Assembly (NCBI RefSeq): GCF_013760845.1
Contig: NZ_JACDUU010000004.1
Coordinates: 231,708-295,707 of the forward strand
Length of the DNA: 64,000 nt
Origin: [Anoxybacillus] calidus
Lineage (GTDB): Bacteria > Bacillota > Bacilli > Bacillales > Anoxybacillaceae
Direction of reading: 5' to 3'
Made by a program: the position numbers and the translations under genes. This document shows positions 55,339 through 64,000 of this stretch, one piece after another; the stretch's first letter is position 1, and each line of letters begins with the position of its first letter. The notes under the pieces were generated by a model that was given only the letters and a program-made list of their open reading frames with translations, was not told where the DNA came from and ran no database searches.

Positions 55339-56779
55339 GACTTCCACTCCCGGTTGTTAATTCAGCATAAAGCTGATTGTATTTAAAAGCGGACTGCGCC
55401 CAGCTGTAATCTCGGCTCATTGCCTCCTTGACAAGCTTCTCCCACACTTCTTTTTGATAGTAAAACTCAATCGCCCGCCGAATCGTATACAACATGTCAT
55501 GGGCATTAAAATTCGTAAAGCTGAATCCGTTCCCTTCCCCGGTGAATTCATTAAATGCTTGAACGGTATCATTTAAACCACCTGTTTCCCGCACAATCGG
55601 AATGGCCCCATATCGTAATGCAATTAACTGTCCTAACCCGCACGGTTCAAATTGTGACGGCATTAAAAAAAGGTCAGCACCTGCATAAATTTGATGAGCT
55701 AATTCCTCGTTAAATCCGATATACACTTTTACCCTGTCTGGATATGTAGCTGCCATTTCATTAAAGAAACTTTCGAACTCCCAATCCCCGGTACCAAGTA
55801 CAATAAACTGCACATTCTCTGCAAGAATTTCATGAAACACACACTTCACTAAGTCCAATCCTTTTTGCTTCGTTAATCGAGAAACCATTGCAATAATCGG
55901 CACATCATCATCACTCGAAAGGCCAAAATACTGTTGCAGTGCATTCTTGTTAATTCCTTTGCGCGCAATCGTATGCTTGTCATATGGCACAGCAATATAA
56001 GGGTCTTTTTTCGGATTATAAATTTCATCATCAATGCCATTTAAAATGCCGATTAAATGATTTTTTCTTGCTCTTAATAGCCCGTCAAGTCTTTCGCCAT
56101 AATATTCGGTTTGAATTTCTTCCTTATATGTCGGACTAACGGTCGTAATCATATCTGCAGAAACGAGTGCCGCTTTCATAAAACTTACATTTCCATAAAA
56201 TTCTAGATGATCAATGGTAAAATAACGATCGCTTAAGTTTAATAAGTCTCCTAAAATTTCTCTTGGGAAAATTCCTTGAAACTGGAGGTTATGGATCGTA
56301 AATACAGTCTTCATATGTTCATAGAAAGAGTTTTGCTTATATTCCTCTCTTAATAAAAACGGAATCATCCCCGTATGCCAATCATGGCAATGAATAAGAT
56401 CCGGTTTAAACGAAATGGCAGGAAGAGAATCTAATACCGCTCGACAAAAATACGCAAAACGCTCTCCGTCATCATAATGTCCATATAATGAATCTCTCTT
56501 AAAATAATATTCATTGTCGACAAAATAATAGGTAACTCCTTCATGCTCGAATGTCTCGATTCCGCAATACTGCCGCCTCCAACCAACTCTAACAATAAGC
56601 TGAGCAACCTTTTTCATTTGTTTTCGATAGTTTTCGGGAATAAAGCCATACTTCGGCAACATAACACGAATATCCGTGCCCAGCCGCTTTAACTCTTTCG
56701 GCAATGCCCCGGCAACATCGGCTAATCCGCCCGACTTGACAAATGGAACACATTCTGACACAACAAATAACACTTTCAC
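55328..56779 (-). CDS. glgA: Glycogen synthase (ADP-glucose)
   Basis: A 483-residue GT5 enzyme. The ADP-glucose-binding motif KSGGLADV is at 15-22 and the C-terminal [11 protein letters not shown] ... RETGGL region is complete. It extends alpha-1,4-glucan chains. GTG start overlaps the glgD stop by four bases (GTGA), so translation is coupled. Confidence 0.96.
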   Translation of the reverse strand: MKVLFVVSECVPFVKSGGLADVAGALPKELKRLGTDIRVMLPKYGFIPENYRKQMKKVAQLIVRVGWRRQYCGIETFEHEGVTYYFVDNEYYFKRDSLYGHYDDGERFAYFCRAVLDSLPAISFKPDLIHCHDWHTGMIPFLLREEYKQNSFYEHMKTVFTIHNLQFQGIFPREILGDLLNLSDRYFTIDHLEFYGNVSFMKAALVSADMITTVSPTYKEEIQTEYYGERLDGLLRARKNHLIGILNGIDDEIYNPKKDPYIAVPYDKHTIARKGINKNALQQYFGLSSDDDVPIIAMVSRLTKQKGLDLVKCVFHEILAENVQFIVLGTGDWEFESFFNEMAATYPDRVKVYIGFNEELAHQIYAGADLFLMPSQFEPCGLGQLIALRYGAIPIVRETGGLNDTVQAFNEFTGEGNGFSFTNFNAHDMLYTIRRAIEFYYQKEVWEKLVKEAMSRDYSWAQSAFKYNQLYAELTTGSGSHVL

Positions 56780-57804
56780 TGATTCATCAACGCTCCTTGT
56801 ACTGTTCCTTTTCGAATGACAAACGGTTGCTGCACTGTACCGTACAATGCCACATCGCTTTCAACTTTTACATCTTTATCAATAATCACACAATCTAACT
56901 CGCAGTTTTCACCAATTTGACTTTTTTGCATAATAATACTGTTTTTAATGACTGTTCCTTTGCCTACTTTTACGGCTCGGAAAATAATGCTGTTTTCAAC
57001 ATGACCTTCGATAATGCATCCATTAGCAACGATTGAATTTTTCACAACTGCTTCACTCGTATACTTTGTCGGTGGTTCATCTTTTACTTTTGTATAAATA
57101 GGGCGTGACTTGACAAATAACTGTTTCCAAATCATTGGATGCAACAATTCCATACTATGGGCAAAATAGTTCTCAATGGAATCAATAACTGCAACGTATC
57201 CACTATATTCATAATCACAAATTTTTAATTGATGACGATGGTCACGAACAACGTCAATAATGCTCCTATATCCTGTTTGGTTGCGATTTATAATTAAATC
57301 AAGAAGAAGAGAAGTTTCTAAAATAAACATTTCAAGTGATTTGCCTTGATGACGCACTTCTGTAATATCGCACTCGCTTTCAATATGGCGCTTGAGCACC
57401 ATTTGATAGTCGATATTACAAACGGTATAACTGTTACAAATTAAGGCATATTTTTGCTTGCTTCGTAGAAAATAATCAATATGTTGTTCAAAATGCTCAA
57501 ACGCTCCGACATGTTCATAAGGCATATTTAAATCTGGAGACGGAAAGAAAAATAATCCATCTCTCTTACGATTTAAATCCCAGTTCTTTCCCGATCCTAA
57601 ATGGTCCATTAACGAACGGTATTGATATTTAGGAAAAATTGCAACACTTTCGATTCCAGAGTTAACCATATTCGATAATACGAAATCAATTAACCGATAA
57701 CGTCCTGCAAATGGAATCGCTGCAACACAACGATTGAGCGTTAATGATTCAAGCGTATCAATATATTTGGTCGCATCAATGACACCAAGCATTGTTTTAT
57801 TCAC
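56776..57804 (-). CDS. glgD: Glucose-1-phosphate adenylyltransferase subunit GlgD
   Basis: A 342-residue relative of GlgC with the nucleotidyltransferase domain ([20 protein letters not shown]) and C-terminal hexapeptide helix. The GGKGXRL catalytic loop of GlgC is lost (the N-terminus reads [10 protein letters not shown]), consistent with a regulatory or helper subunit. GTG start overlaps glgC by eight bases. In Geobacillus the GlgCD complex is more active than GlgC alone, as I recall. Confidence 0.94.
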   Translation of the reverse strand: MNKTMLGVIDATKYIDTLESLTLNRCVAAIPFAGRYRLIDFVLSNMVNSGIESVAIFPKYQYRSLMDHLGSGKNWDLNRKRDGLFFFPSPDLNMPYEHVGAFEHFEQHIDYFLRSKQKYALICNSYTVCNIDYQMVLKRHIESECDITEVRHQGKSLEMFILETSLLLDLIINRNQTGYRSIIDVVRDHRHQLKICDYEYSGYVAVIDSIENYFAHSMELLHPMIWKQLFVKSRPIYTKVKDEPPTKYTSEAVVKNSIVANGCIIEGHVENSIIFRAVKVGKGTVIKNSIIMQKSQIGENCELDCVIIDKDVKVESDVALYGTVQQPFVIRKGTVQGALMNQ

Positions 57805-58963
57805 CGCTGCCCATCCTTTCCGGTTCCTGCTTTTCTAGTAACTCTTCTGTAACGAGAATAATTTCATCAAATGACTGCTCTGGTCGAATAATCGTACCAT
57901 TAGGAATCTCAATATTTGATGGAACAATTGCTTTTTCGATATAAACATTTTCACCAATGACAGCGTCTGGCATAATCACAGAATCTTTGACGATAGAACC
58001 TTTACCGATATGAGCACCTTGGAATAGTACAGAATGTTCAACTGTCCCTTCAACAACGCAGCCCTCGTTAATCAGCGATTCCGTGACAATTGCATCATGT
58101 GCAATATATTGTGGCGGCTGATTGGGATTGACGGAATAAATACGCCATGAATAATCAAATAAATTAAGTTTACAATTTTCCTTTAATAAGTCCATATTCG
58201 CTTCCCATAAGCTTTTGACCGTGCCAACATCTTTCCAATACCCTCTGAAAGGATAAGCAACTAACTTTTTTTTCTCTTCCAATAAAAGTGGGATAACATC
58301 TTTGCCAAAATCATGACTTGATTCTGGATTGCGGCTGTCCATTTCCAAATATTCTTTTAAAATCGACCATTTAAAAATATAAATTCCCATTGAAGCAAGG
58401 TTGTTTTTTGGATTTGCCGGTTTTTCTTCAAATTGCAAAATTTCCATATTTTCATTTGTATTCATAATGCCAAATCGACTTGCCTCAGACCACGGCACTT
58501 CAATGACGGAAATCGTGACATCCGCATTTTTTTCAATATGATAATCAAGCATTTGCGAATAATCCATCTTATAAATATGGTCACCCGAAAGAATGAGCAC
58601 ATATTCAGGGTCGTATTGCTTAATATAATTGAGATTTTGATAAATAGCGCTTGCTGTCCCTGTATACCATTTTACTTCCGAAGACTCGGCATACGGCGGC
58701 AAGACAGTAACCCCGCCATTTTTTCTATCTAAATCCCATGCGCTACCAATTCCAATATAAGAGTTTAAAACAAGTGGCTGATACTGCGTTAACACGCCAA
58801 CCGTATCAATTCCTGAGTTTGTGCAGTTGCTTAATGTAAAGTCAATAATTCGATATTTTCCCCCAAATGGTACTGCTGGTTTAGCAAGATTTTTTGTTAA
58901 TGAACTTAACCGGCTACCTTTTCCCCCTGCGAGCAGCATAGCGACGCACTTCTTTTTCAGCAT
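57797..58963 (-). CDS. glgC: Glucose-1-phosphate adenylyltransferase (ADP-glucose pyrophosphorylase)
   Basis: A 388-residue enzyme making ADP-glucose from ATP and glucose-1-phosphate. Catalytic loop AGGKGSRL (12-19), [15 protein letters not shown], and [12 protein letters not shown] are complete, followed by a hexapeptide left-handed helix. ATG 58963 with GAGAGAAG upstream lies inside glgB, a 50-base overlap. Confidence 0.96.
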   Translation of the reverse strand: MLKKKCVAMLLAGGKGSRLSSLTKNLAKPAVPFGGKYRIIDFTLSNCTNSGIDTVGVLTQYQPLVLNSYIGIGSAWDLDRKNGGVTVLPPYAESSEVKWYTGTASAIYQNLNYIKQYDPEYVLILSGDHIYKMDYSQMLDYHIEKNADVTISVIEVPWSEASRFGIMNTNENMEILQFEEKPANPKNNLASMGIYIFKWSILKEYLEMDSRNPESSHDFGKDVIPLLLEEKKKLVAYPFRGYWKDVGTVKSLWEANMDLLKENCKLNLFDYSWRIYSVNPNQPPQYIAHDAIVTESLINEGCVVEGTVEHSVLFQGAHIGKGSIVKDSVIMPDAVIGENVYIEKAIVPSNIEIPNGTIIRPEQSFDEIILVTEELLEKQEPERMGSGE

Positions 58964-60845
58964 GATTGCTTCTCTCCCCTCGTTTTTTCATTGGGCGTAA
59001 AATCGTTATGCCAAATGGTGGAATAGTGAGGCTGATGTGATATGGCTTTCCATGGAACGGCTCTGCAACAGCGGCAATCTCCTTTTTATTCACTTGACCG
59101 GAACCGCCAAAACGTTCATCGTCACTATTTAATGCTTCTTTATACGTCGTAAGTAACGGAACACCAACTTTATAGTTGTGATAGACTGTATCTGTAAAAT
59201 TACAAATGACCACAAGTAAATCATTAGCTGTTTTTCCTTTACGAACAAATGAGAAAATGCTTTGTTCCGCATTATTGACGTCAATCCATTCAAATCCCTC
59301 TGGAGAATGATCAAGTTCGTATAGAGATTTTTGACGCTTATAAAATTTCAATACCGCTTTAACATATGCATTCATTTTTTGATGCATGTCAAAATTAAAT
59401 AACATCCAGTCTAATTGCTCTAAATCTTTCCATTCATCAAACTGCCCAAACTCTCCGCCCATAAACAATAATTTTTTCCCGGGATGCGTTGCTAAATAAC
59501 CGTATAACAAACGCAGTTGGGCAAACTTTTGCCAATAATCCCCTGGCATTTTATTCAGAAGCGATTTTTTTCCATGAACAACTTCATCGTGAGAGAATGG
59601 TAAAATAAAGTTCTCAGAGTAAGCATATAGAAGGGAAAATGTCACTTTATGATGAAGAGACTTACGCTCGCTCGGATTGGCCTCCATATACGTAAGAATA
59701 TCGTTCATCCATCCCATGTTCCATTTATAATTAAATCCTATTCCGCCTTCATACGTTGGAGATGTTACTTTTGGCCAATCAGTTGAGTCTTCTGCAATCA
59801 TTAAAATCGTAGGATCATGAGCAAATACTGTTTCATTCAGCTTTTGCAAAAATGAGATAGCATACGGATTTTTATGTAATGCATCGCTGTTAGGCCAATA
59901 TAACATATTTGCTACTGCATCGACACGAAAACCATCAATATGAAAATACTCCATCCAAAATAACGCGTTTGAAATAAGAAAACTGCGCACTTCAGGCTTC
60001 CCTAAATCAAAATTAGCCGTTCCCCATACAGGATTTTCTCTATCTTGCATATTGGCATATTCATATGTCGGTTCACCGTCAAACATATATAAACCGTGTG
60101 CATCTTTACAAAAATGTCCAGGAACCCAATCTAAAATCACACCAATTCCCGCCTGATGGCAGCGGTCGATAAATGCCATGAAGTCACGTGGTGTGCCATA
60201 ACGGCTTGTTGCTGAATAATATCCAGTTCCTTGATACCCCCAGGAACGATCATACGGGTGTTCAACCACTGGCAGCAACTCAATATGCGTAAAGCCATGC
60301 TCTAATACATATGGAATCAGTTCATCCGCTAATTCTTCATACGTATAAAAACTTCCATCTTCTTTCTTTTTCCATGAACCTAAATGGACTTCATAAATAA
60401 ACAAAGGCTGATGATATACGCTTTTTCGTTGTTTTTTCCGCTGCCATGCACGATCATTCCATTCATATCCGTCAAGATTGTATACAATTGATGCTGTATT
60501 AGGCCGAACTTCTGAATAAAAAGCATACGGATCAGCTTTTAATAATACTTGTCCATTTCTGGTAACGATTTCATATTTATATAGATGCCCTTCAAGATTT
60601 TCAGGAACAAAAATCATCCAAACACCTTGATCACTTATTTTTGTAAGCTTATGATTGGCACCATTCCAATCATTAAAACTTCCAACTAAGCGAACTTCTC
60701 TGGCGTGAGGAGCCCACACACAAAATCGTGTCCCCATCACTCCATTCTCACGAATAATATGCGCACCAAACAACTGATAACTTTTATAAAGAGTCCCTTC
60801 ATGAAACAAATGAATTTCGAAATCAGTAGGATTGGCTGCTATCAA
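58914..60845 (-). CDS. glgB: 1,4-alpha-Glucan branching enzyme
   Basis: A 643-residue GH13 enzyme with an N-terminal CBM48 module and the (beta/alpha)8 barrel. The nucleophile Asp (GFRVDAVAN, about 307), acid Glu (IAEDSTDWP, about 351) and third Asp (FSHDEVVHG, about 420) are present. It forms alpha-1,6 branches. I prefer the TTG at 60845, which gives the [12 protein letters not shown] start of the G. stearothermophilus enzyme; an ATG four codons upstream touches the AAAGG ribosome site. First gene of glgBCDAP. Confidence 0.95.
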   Translation of the reverse strand: MIAANPTDFEIHLFHEGTLYKSYQLFGAHIIRENGVMGTRFCVWAPHAREVRLVGSFNDWNGANHKLTKISDQGVWMIFVPENLEGHLYKYEIVTRNGQVLLKADPYAFYSEVRPNTASIVYNLDGYEWNDRAWQRKKQRKSVYHQPLFIYEVHLGSWKKKEDGSFYTYEELADELIPYVLEHGFTHIELLPVVEHPYDRSWGYQGTGYYSATSRYGTPRDFMAFIDRCHQAGIGVILDWVPGHFCKDAHGLYMFDGEPTYEYANMQDRENPVWGTANFDLGKPEVRSFLISNALFWMEYFHIDGFRVDAVANMLYWPNSDALHKNPYAISFLQKLNETVFAHDPTILMIAEDSTDWPKVTSPTYEGGIGFNYKWNMGWMNDILTYMEANPSERKSLHHKVTFSLLYAYSENFILPFSHDEVVHGKKSLLNKMPGDYWQKFAQLRLLYGYLATHPGKKLLFMGGEFGQFDEWKDLEQLDWMLFNFDMHQKMNAYVKAVLKFYKRQKSLYELDHSPEGFEWIDVNNAEQSIFSFVRKGKTANDLLVVICNFTDTVYHNYKVGVPLLTTYKEALNSDDERFGGSGQVNKKEIAAVAEPFHGKPYHISLTIPPFGITILRPMKKRGERSNHAEKEVRRYAARRGKR

Positions 60846-61087
60846 AAAGCATCGCATCCTTTCCTAAAATTTTTCACGACTGATACATATATTCAACAAA
60901 TAAAGTTAAATTCCTTGATAAAAATTTTTATATTTTTTGACACCTTTCAACACAACTTCAATAACTATATATGGGAAAGAAAATCATTTTTAATATCCAT
61001 AAAATTGTCATTTGCATTTTAGACAAAATCAACATATATTTATAATAAATATTTAATTATAATAATTATAAATAAAAGAGGTGCACT
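60846..61087. other. AT-rich divergent regulatory region, glgB / CDF gene
   Basis: About 240 bp that must hold the promoters of the glg operon and of the CDF exporter. Several TTGA- and TATAAA-like boxes occur but none pairs convincingly. An AT-rich imperfect dyad (AATTATAATAATTATAAAT region, about 61050-61075) just before the exporter could be a metal-sensor operator; this is a guess. Confidence 0.4.
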
Positions 61088-62086
61088 ATGGTTCATTACG
61101 ATTACGATTACCATCATCTTCCCCATGTGAAAGTACAAAGTAAATCAAAGAAAACACTTTGGATTACACTCCTATTAACTTTATTTTTTACCCTTATTGA
61201 GATTATAGGAGGCTTTATTTCCAACTCTCTAGCATTGCTTTCTGATTCAGCTCATATGGCATCAGATGTTTTGGCACTTAGCCTCAGTATGATTGCACTC
61301 TATCTAGCTGCACGACCACCAAATCAAAAATTTACTTTTGGATATTTGCGTTTTGAAATCATTTCCTCTTTTTTAAATGGACTGTCCCTAGCCGTTATTG
61401 CAATCGGAATTTTTATAGAAGGAATTCGACGCTTCATTCATCCTGAAAACATTGATTTTCAACTGATGATCATCATTGCTTCGATCGGATTAGTAGTCAA
61501 CCTCGTATTAACGATCGTCCTTAGTCGAAGTACAAAAGAAGAAGAAAATTTGAACGTGAAAAGTGCATTATGGCATTTCATTGGAGATCTTCTCAGCTCG
61601 ATTGGAGTCATTATTTCTGCTGTTATCATCTATTTCACCGATTTCTATTTCTTCGACCCATTAATCAGCATGGTCATCGGTGGAATCATCTTTACAGGTG
61701 GAGCCAAAATTATTCGTGAATCGTACCTCATTTTAATGGATTCTGTTCCAGAAAAGTTCAATCTTGATGAAATCCGCGCTGCCATCAATAAAGTAGAAGG
61801 GGTAGAGGATGTACACGACATGCACTTATGGGCCATTTCATCGGATCATTATTCGTTGACTGCCCATGTCTTCATTAACGAAAACATTCAACCTCTCTGC
61901 ATCATCTTAGCCATCAACGAGATGTTGGAAAAAAAGTATGACATTAAACATGCGACGATTCAAATAGAACATGCCTCTCTTCACAACCATGGCGAATATG
62001 GAAAACAATTTCTTCGGTACAAAAGCAAAACATATGAAGGAGAGGCAATAAAAACGAGAAACAAGGCTACAGTGAACAGTAATTAA
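61088..62086 (+). CDS. CDF family cation efflux protein (CzcD-like)
   Basis: A 332-residue cation diffusion facilitator with six membrane helices. The transmembrane metal-site residues are present: DSAHMASD in helix 2 and HFIGDLLSS in helix 5. The C-terminal cytoplasmic domain has DVHDMHLWAISS. The N-terminus is His/Asp-rich (HYDYDYHHLPH). It should export Zn, Cd or Co by proton exchange. AGAGGTG precedes ATG. Confidence 0.92.
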   Translation: MVHYDYDYHHLPHVKVQSKSKKTLWITLLLTLFFTLIEIIGGFISNSLALLSDSAHMASDVLALSLSMIALYLAARPPNQKFTFGYLRFEIISSFLNGLSLAVIAIGIFIEGIRRFIHPENIDFQLMIIIASIGLVVNLVLTIVLSRSTKEEENLNVKSALWHFIGDLLSSIGVIISAVIIYFTDFYFFDPLISMVIGGIIFTGGAKIIRESYLILMDSVPEKFNLDEIRAAINKVEGVEDVHDMHLWAISSDHYSLTAHVFINENIQPLCIILAINEMLEKKYDIKHATIQIEHASLHNHGEYGKQFLRYKSKTYEGEAIKTRNKATVNSN

Positions 62087-62707
62087 AAAATAAGGGAAAT
62101 GGTGTAACCGACAAGTAAAATGGGTTCTTACGCTCTTTTGGTGAAAAGCAACATCATTGAGGATGAAAAAACATGAGGAGCCGATGAATCGAAAATGTTA
62201 TAGACTGATTTTCTCAATGAGTAACCACATATCACCAAAATGGCGTAAGAACCTAAATTTGAACACTTTTTTCTAAGTAAACATATTCCCTTCGAAGTTT
62301 GGATTTACATTTACACGACTTAAATTCCTAATCCTTGATTGTAATAATGATTCCTCATCCTCTAGAGAAATGGCGTTTAAAGGTGTGCAGAGTTTAAGAG
62401 TGTTTATCTTTATATAAATTACCTACATCAATGAGGAATAGAAGGAAAAAGAGGACAAGTGAAGTCTAAAAAGATTCAAGGAACACAAGGAGATATTGAA
62501 AGTGATGGAGGAAATCGTAGAAAATGAGAAACTAGCTATAGGAAAATCAGAGAAAACGAATAAGGAAGCGATACATTCGCCTCCACGGTGTTGTCTTAAA
62601 GAAACATTCGTGAGCAACTTTTACTTTCAACCTAGGTATGAAAACGTCCTTAGTTGGAGCTTATTTTCACCAAAAACTAGGGACTACGCCAAGGATGAAC
62701 ACATCAA
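62087..62707. other. Gene-poor stretch between CDF gene and tRNA terminator
   Basis: About 620 bp with one MITE-like inverted repeat (62121-62255, listed) and, beyond it, short open frames with many interruptions. A plus-strand frame at 62496-62744 has no ribosome site and runs into the tRNA terminator. Probably decayed mobile DNA; nothing else recognised. Confidence 0.45.
62121..62255. mobile_element. MITE-like element with 24-bp terminal inverted repeats
   Basis: The left end reads TGGGTTCTTACGC then TTTTGGTGA; the right end, reverse-complemented, reads TAGGTTCTTACGCC then TTTTGGTGA. 21 of 24 positions match. About 87 bp lie between, with no ORF. Size and structure fit a non-autonomous transposable element. 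Confidence 0.55.
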
Positions 62708-62740
62708 AAAAAGCGCCATGATTCAATCATGGCGCTTTGA
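62708..62740 (-). terminator. Terminator of the tRNA array
   Basis: Minus-strand stem AAAGCGCCATGATT / TCATGGCGCTTT followed by seven T residues, right after tRNA-Glu. Confidence 0.9.
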
Positions 62741-62741
62741 G

Positions 62742-62813
62742 TGACCCGTACGGGATTCGAACCCGTGTTACCGCCGTGAAAGGGCGGTGTCTTAACCACT
62801 TGACCAACGGGCC
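62742..62813 (-). tRNA. tRNA-Glu (UUC)
   Basis: Cloverleaf on the minus strand starting GGCCCGTTGGTC; anticodon TTC within CCGCCCTTTCACGGCGG. The 3' CCA is not encoded. Last tRNA of the array, as in B. subtilis trnB. Confidence 0.95.
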
Positions 62814-62835
62814 ATATATTAATTTTCTAACGCAC

Positions 62836-62928
62836 TGGCGGAGAAGGCGGGATTTGAACCCGCGCGCCGTAAAGCCACGACCTAACGGTTTAGCAAACCG
62901 TCCCCTTCAGCCACTTGGGTACTTCTCC
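62836..62928 (-). tRNA. tRNA-Ser (GCU)
   Basis: Long variable arm; anticodon GCT in ACGGTTTGCTAAACCGT; starts GGAGAAGTACCC; CCA encoded. Confidence 0.95.
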
Positions 62929-62930
62929 AA

Positions 62931-63005
62931 TGGCTCCGCAAGTAGGATTCGAACCTACGACCTACCGGTTAACAGCCGGTTGCTCTACCGCTGAGCTATT
63001 GCGGA
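62931..63005 (-). tRNA. tRNA-Asn (GUU)
   Basis: Starts TCCGCAATAGCTCAG; anticodon GTT in CCGGCTGTTAACCGG; CCA encoded. Confidence 0.96.
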
Positions 63006-63017
63006 ATATTTGTATGA

Positions 63018-63091
<74 letters not shown>

Positions 63092-63102
63092 AAAACCTCA
63101 TA

Positions 63103-63176
63103 TGGAGCGGGTGATGGGAATCGAACCCACGACATCAGCTTGGAAGGCTGAGGTTTTACCACTAAACTACACCCGC
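63103..63176 (-). tRNA. tRNA-Gly (UCC)
   Basis: Starts GCGGGTGTAGTTTAG; anticodon TCC in CAGCCTTCCAAGCTG; CCA encoded. Confidence 0.96.
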
Positions 63177-63186
63177 ACGCTTTTTA

Positions 63187-63263
63187 TGGGGCGACTAGTG
63201 GGAATCGAACCCACGCATGCCAGAGCCACAATCTGGTGCGTTAACCACTTCGCCATAGCCGCC
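63187..63263 (-). tRNA. tRNA-His (GUG)
   Basis: Starts GGCGGCTATGGCGAAG; anticodon GTG in CCAGATTGTGGCTCTGG; CCA encoded. Confidence 0.95.
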
Positions 63264-63268
63264 ATCAA

Positions 63269-63344
<76 letters not shown>

Positions 63345-63349
63345 ATAAA

Positions 63350-63425
63350 TGGTGGCTCGGGACGGAATCGAACCGCCGACACAAGGATTTTCAGTCCTTT
63401 GCTCTACCGACTGAGCTACCGAGCC
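63350..63425 (-). tRNA. tRNA-Phe (GAA)
   Basis: Starts GGCTCGGTAGCTCAG; anticodon GAA in AAGGACTGAAAATCCTT; CCA encoded. Confidence 0.96.
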
Positions 63426-63437
63426 GTCTATGACAAA

Positions 63438-63513
63438 TGGCGGTCCCGACGGGACTCGAACCCGCGATCTCCTGCGTGACAGGCAGGCATGTTAACCACT
63501 ACACTACGGGACC
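63438..63513 (-). tRNA. tRNA-Asp (GUC)
   Basis: Starts GGTCCCGTAGTGTAG; anticodon GTC in CCTGCCTGTCACGCAGG; CCA encoded. Confidence 0.96.
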
Positions 63514-63527
63514 AATATATTATGTAT

Positions 63528-63605
<78 letters not shown>

Positions 63606-63622
63606 ATGATATGATATTAATA

Positions 63623-63715
63623 TGGCGGAGGAGGAGGGATTCGAACCCCCGCGCGCCTTTCGACGCCTCTCGGTTTTCAAGACCGACCCCTTCAGCCAGA
63701 CTTGGGTACTCCTCC
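63623..63715 (-). tRNA. tRNA-Ser (UGA)
   Basis: Long variable arm; anticodon TGA in TCGGTCTTGAAAACCGA; starts GGAGGAGTACCC; CCA encoded. Confidence 0.95.
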
Positions 63716-63733
63716 ATATAATATAACTTAACA

Positions 63734-63810
63734 TGGTGGACCTTGTAGGACTCGAACCTACGACCGGACGGTTATGAGCCGTCTGCTCTAACCAGCTGAG
63801 CTAAAGGTCC
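63734..63810 (-). tRNA. tRNA-Ile2 (CAU, lysidine type)
   Basis: Starts GGACCTTTAGCTCAG; anticodon CAT in ACGGCTCATAACCGT; CCA encoded. Sequence and position (Ala-Met-Ile-Ser order of trnB) fit the minor isoleucine tRNA whose C34 is modified to lysidine by TilS, rather than a methionine tRNA. Confidence 0.8.
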
Positions 63811-63818
63811 GAATCTAG

Positions 63819-63892
63819 TAGCGGCGGAGGGAATCGAACCCCCGACCTCACGGGTATGAACCGTACGCTCTAGCCAGCTGAGCTACGCCGCC
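63819..63892 (-). tRNA. Elongator tRNA-Met (CAU)
   Basis: Starts GGCGGCGTAGCTCAG; anticodon CAT in ACGGTTCATACCCGT; CCA not encoded. Closely matches the Bacillus elongator Met tRNA. Confidence 0.88.
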
Positions 63893-63907
63893 ACAAAACT
63901 ATAATCT

Positions 63908-63983
63908 TGGTGGAGCCTAGCGGGATCGAACCGCTGACCTCCTGCGTGCAAAGCAGGCGCTCTCCCAGCTGAGCTAAGGCCCC
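63908..63983 (-). tRNA. tRNA-Ala (UGC)
   Basis: Starts GGGGCCTTAGCTCAG; anticodon TGC in CCTGCTTTGCACGCAGG; CCA encoded. The array probably continues to the right. Confidence 0.96.
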
Positions 63984-64000
63984 ATATTTCCTTATGATGG

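Overview
The window looks like chromosome of a moderately thermophilic Bacillaceae, most likely Anoxybacillus or a close Geobacillus relative (inference, no search run). Three things point there. The core gene order follows the Bacillus subtilis yt region: ytwF-leuS-yttB-ytzC-ytqAB-ytpBA-ytoA-metK-pckA-ytmBA-ytlACD-ytkD-holin-dps-ytzI-luxS-ytjA-ytiB-rpmE2-ythAB-men-yteA-glg, followed by a trnB-like tRNA array. Proteins such as GlgB resemble those of G. stearothermophilus. Repeats ending in TAAGAAAAGCGG, which I associate with this group, are present.

Layout. 1-7.4 kb: rhodanese, leucyl-tRNA synthetase behind a T-box, an ArsR/DUF2087 regulator with an MFS exporter, ytzC, and the ytqA/ytqB pair of tRNA wobble-uridine enzymes. 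7.5-13.3 kb: an accessory block absent from the B. subtilis order as I remember it, holding an aldolase fusion, a zinc dehydrogenase, a PlsC-type acyltransferase, a lipid kinase and an MGDG-synthase-like glycosyltransferase. It is flanked by decayed sequence and a lone DUF1657 gene. 14.2-18.7 kb: ytpB, ytpA and ytoA, then a PAP2 phosphatase and a GT4 glycosyltransferase, so this end of the window is rich in lipid enzymes. 18.8-22.2 kb: metK behind a SAM riboswitch, then pckA. 22.5-30 kb: ytmBA, the ytlACD ABC importer, two Nudix hydrolases, a holin-like protein, a YjfB-like protein, Dps and YtzI.

29.8-37.7 kb is a zinc-responsive neighbourhood. Five Zur-box-like palindromes stand before a YcgR/YcgQ-type permease pair, a CobW-family GTPase, an AdcA-type zinc lipoprotein, the zinc-independent ribosomal protein L31 (rpmE2) and a methyltransferase. 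luxS, yidD and a beta-carbonic anhydrase lie among them, together with the wreck of a flavin oxidoreductase. 37.8-40.3 kb encodes cytochrome bd oxidase. 40.3-41.8 kb is a small divergent locus with two Fur-box-like sites, a DUF2325 protein, an unknown protein and a DUF1540 protein. 42.9-50.9 kb is menaquinone synthesis (menFDHBE plus divergent menA). 51-52.8 kb holds yteA and an AIM24-family gene. 52.9-60.8 kb is the overlapping glgBCDAP glycogen operon. A CDF metal exporter follows, and the window closes with 14 tRNA genes on the minus strand.

The least ordinary signal is two dispersed non-coding repeat families. Family A is a core of about 90 bp with imperfect terminal inverted repeats, present in seven copies. 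It usually lies between the two arms of a terminator-like hairpin at gene 3' ends. Family B (four units) abuts the stop codons of pckA and menB and appears to supply them. No CRISPR array, complete insertion sequence, prophage or rRNA gene is visible.
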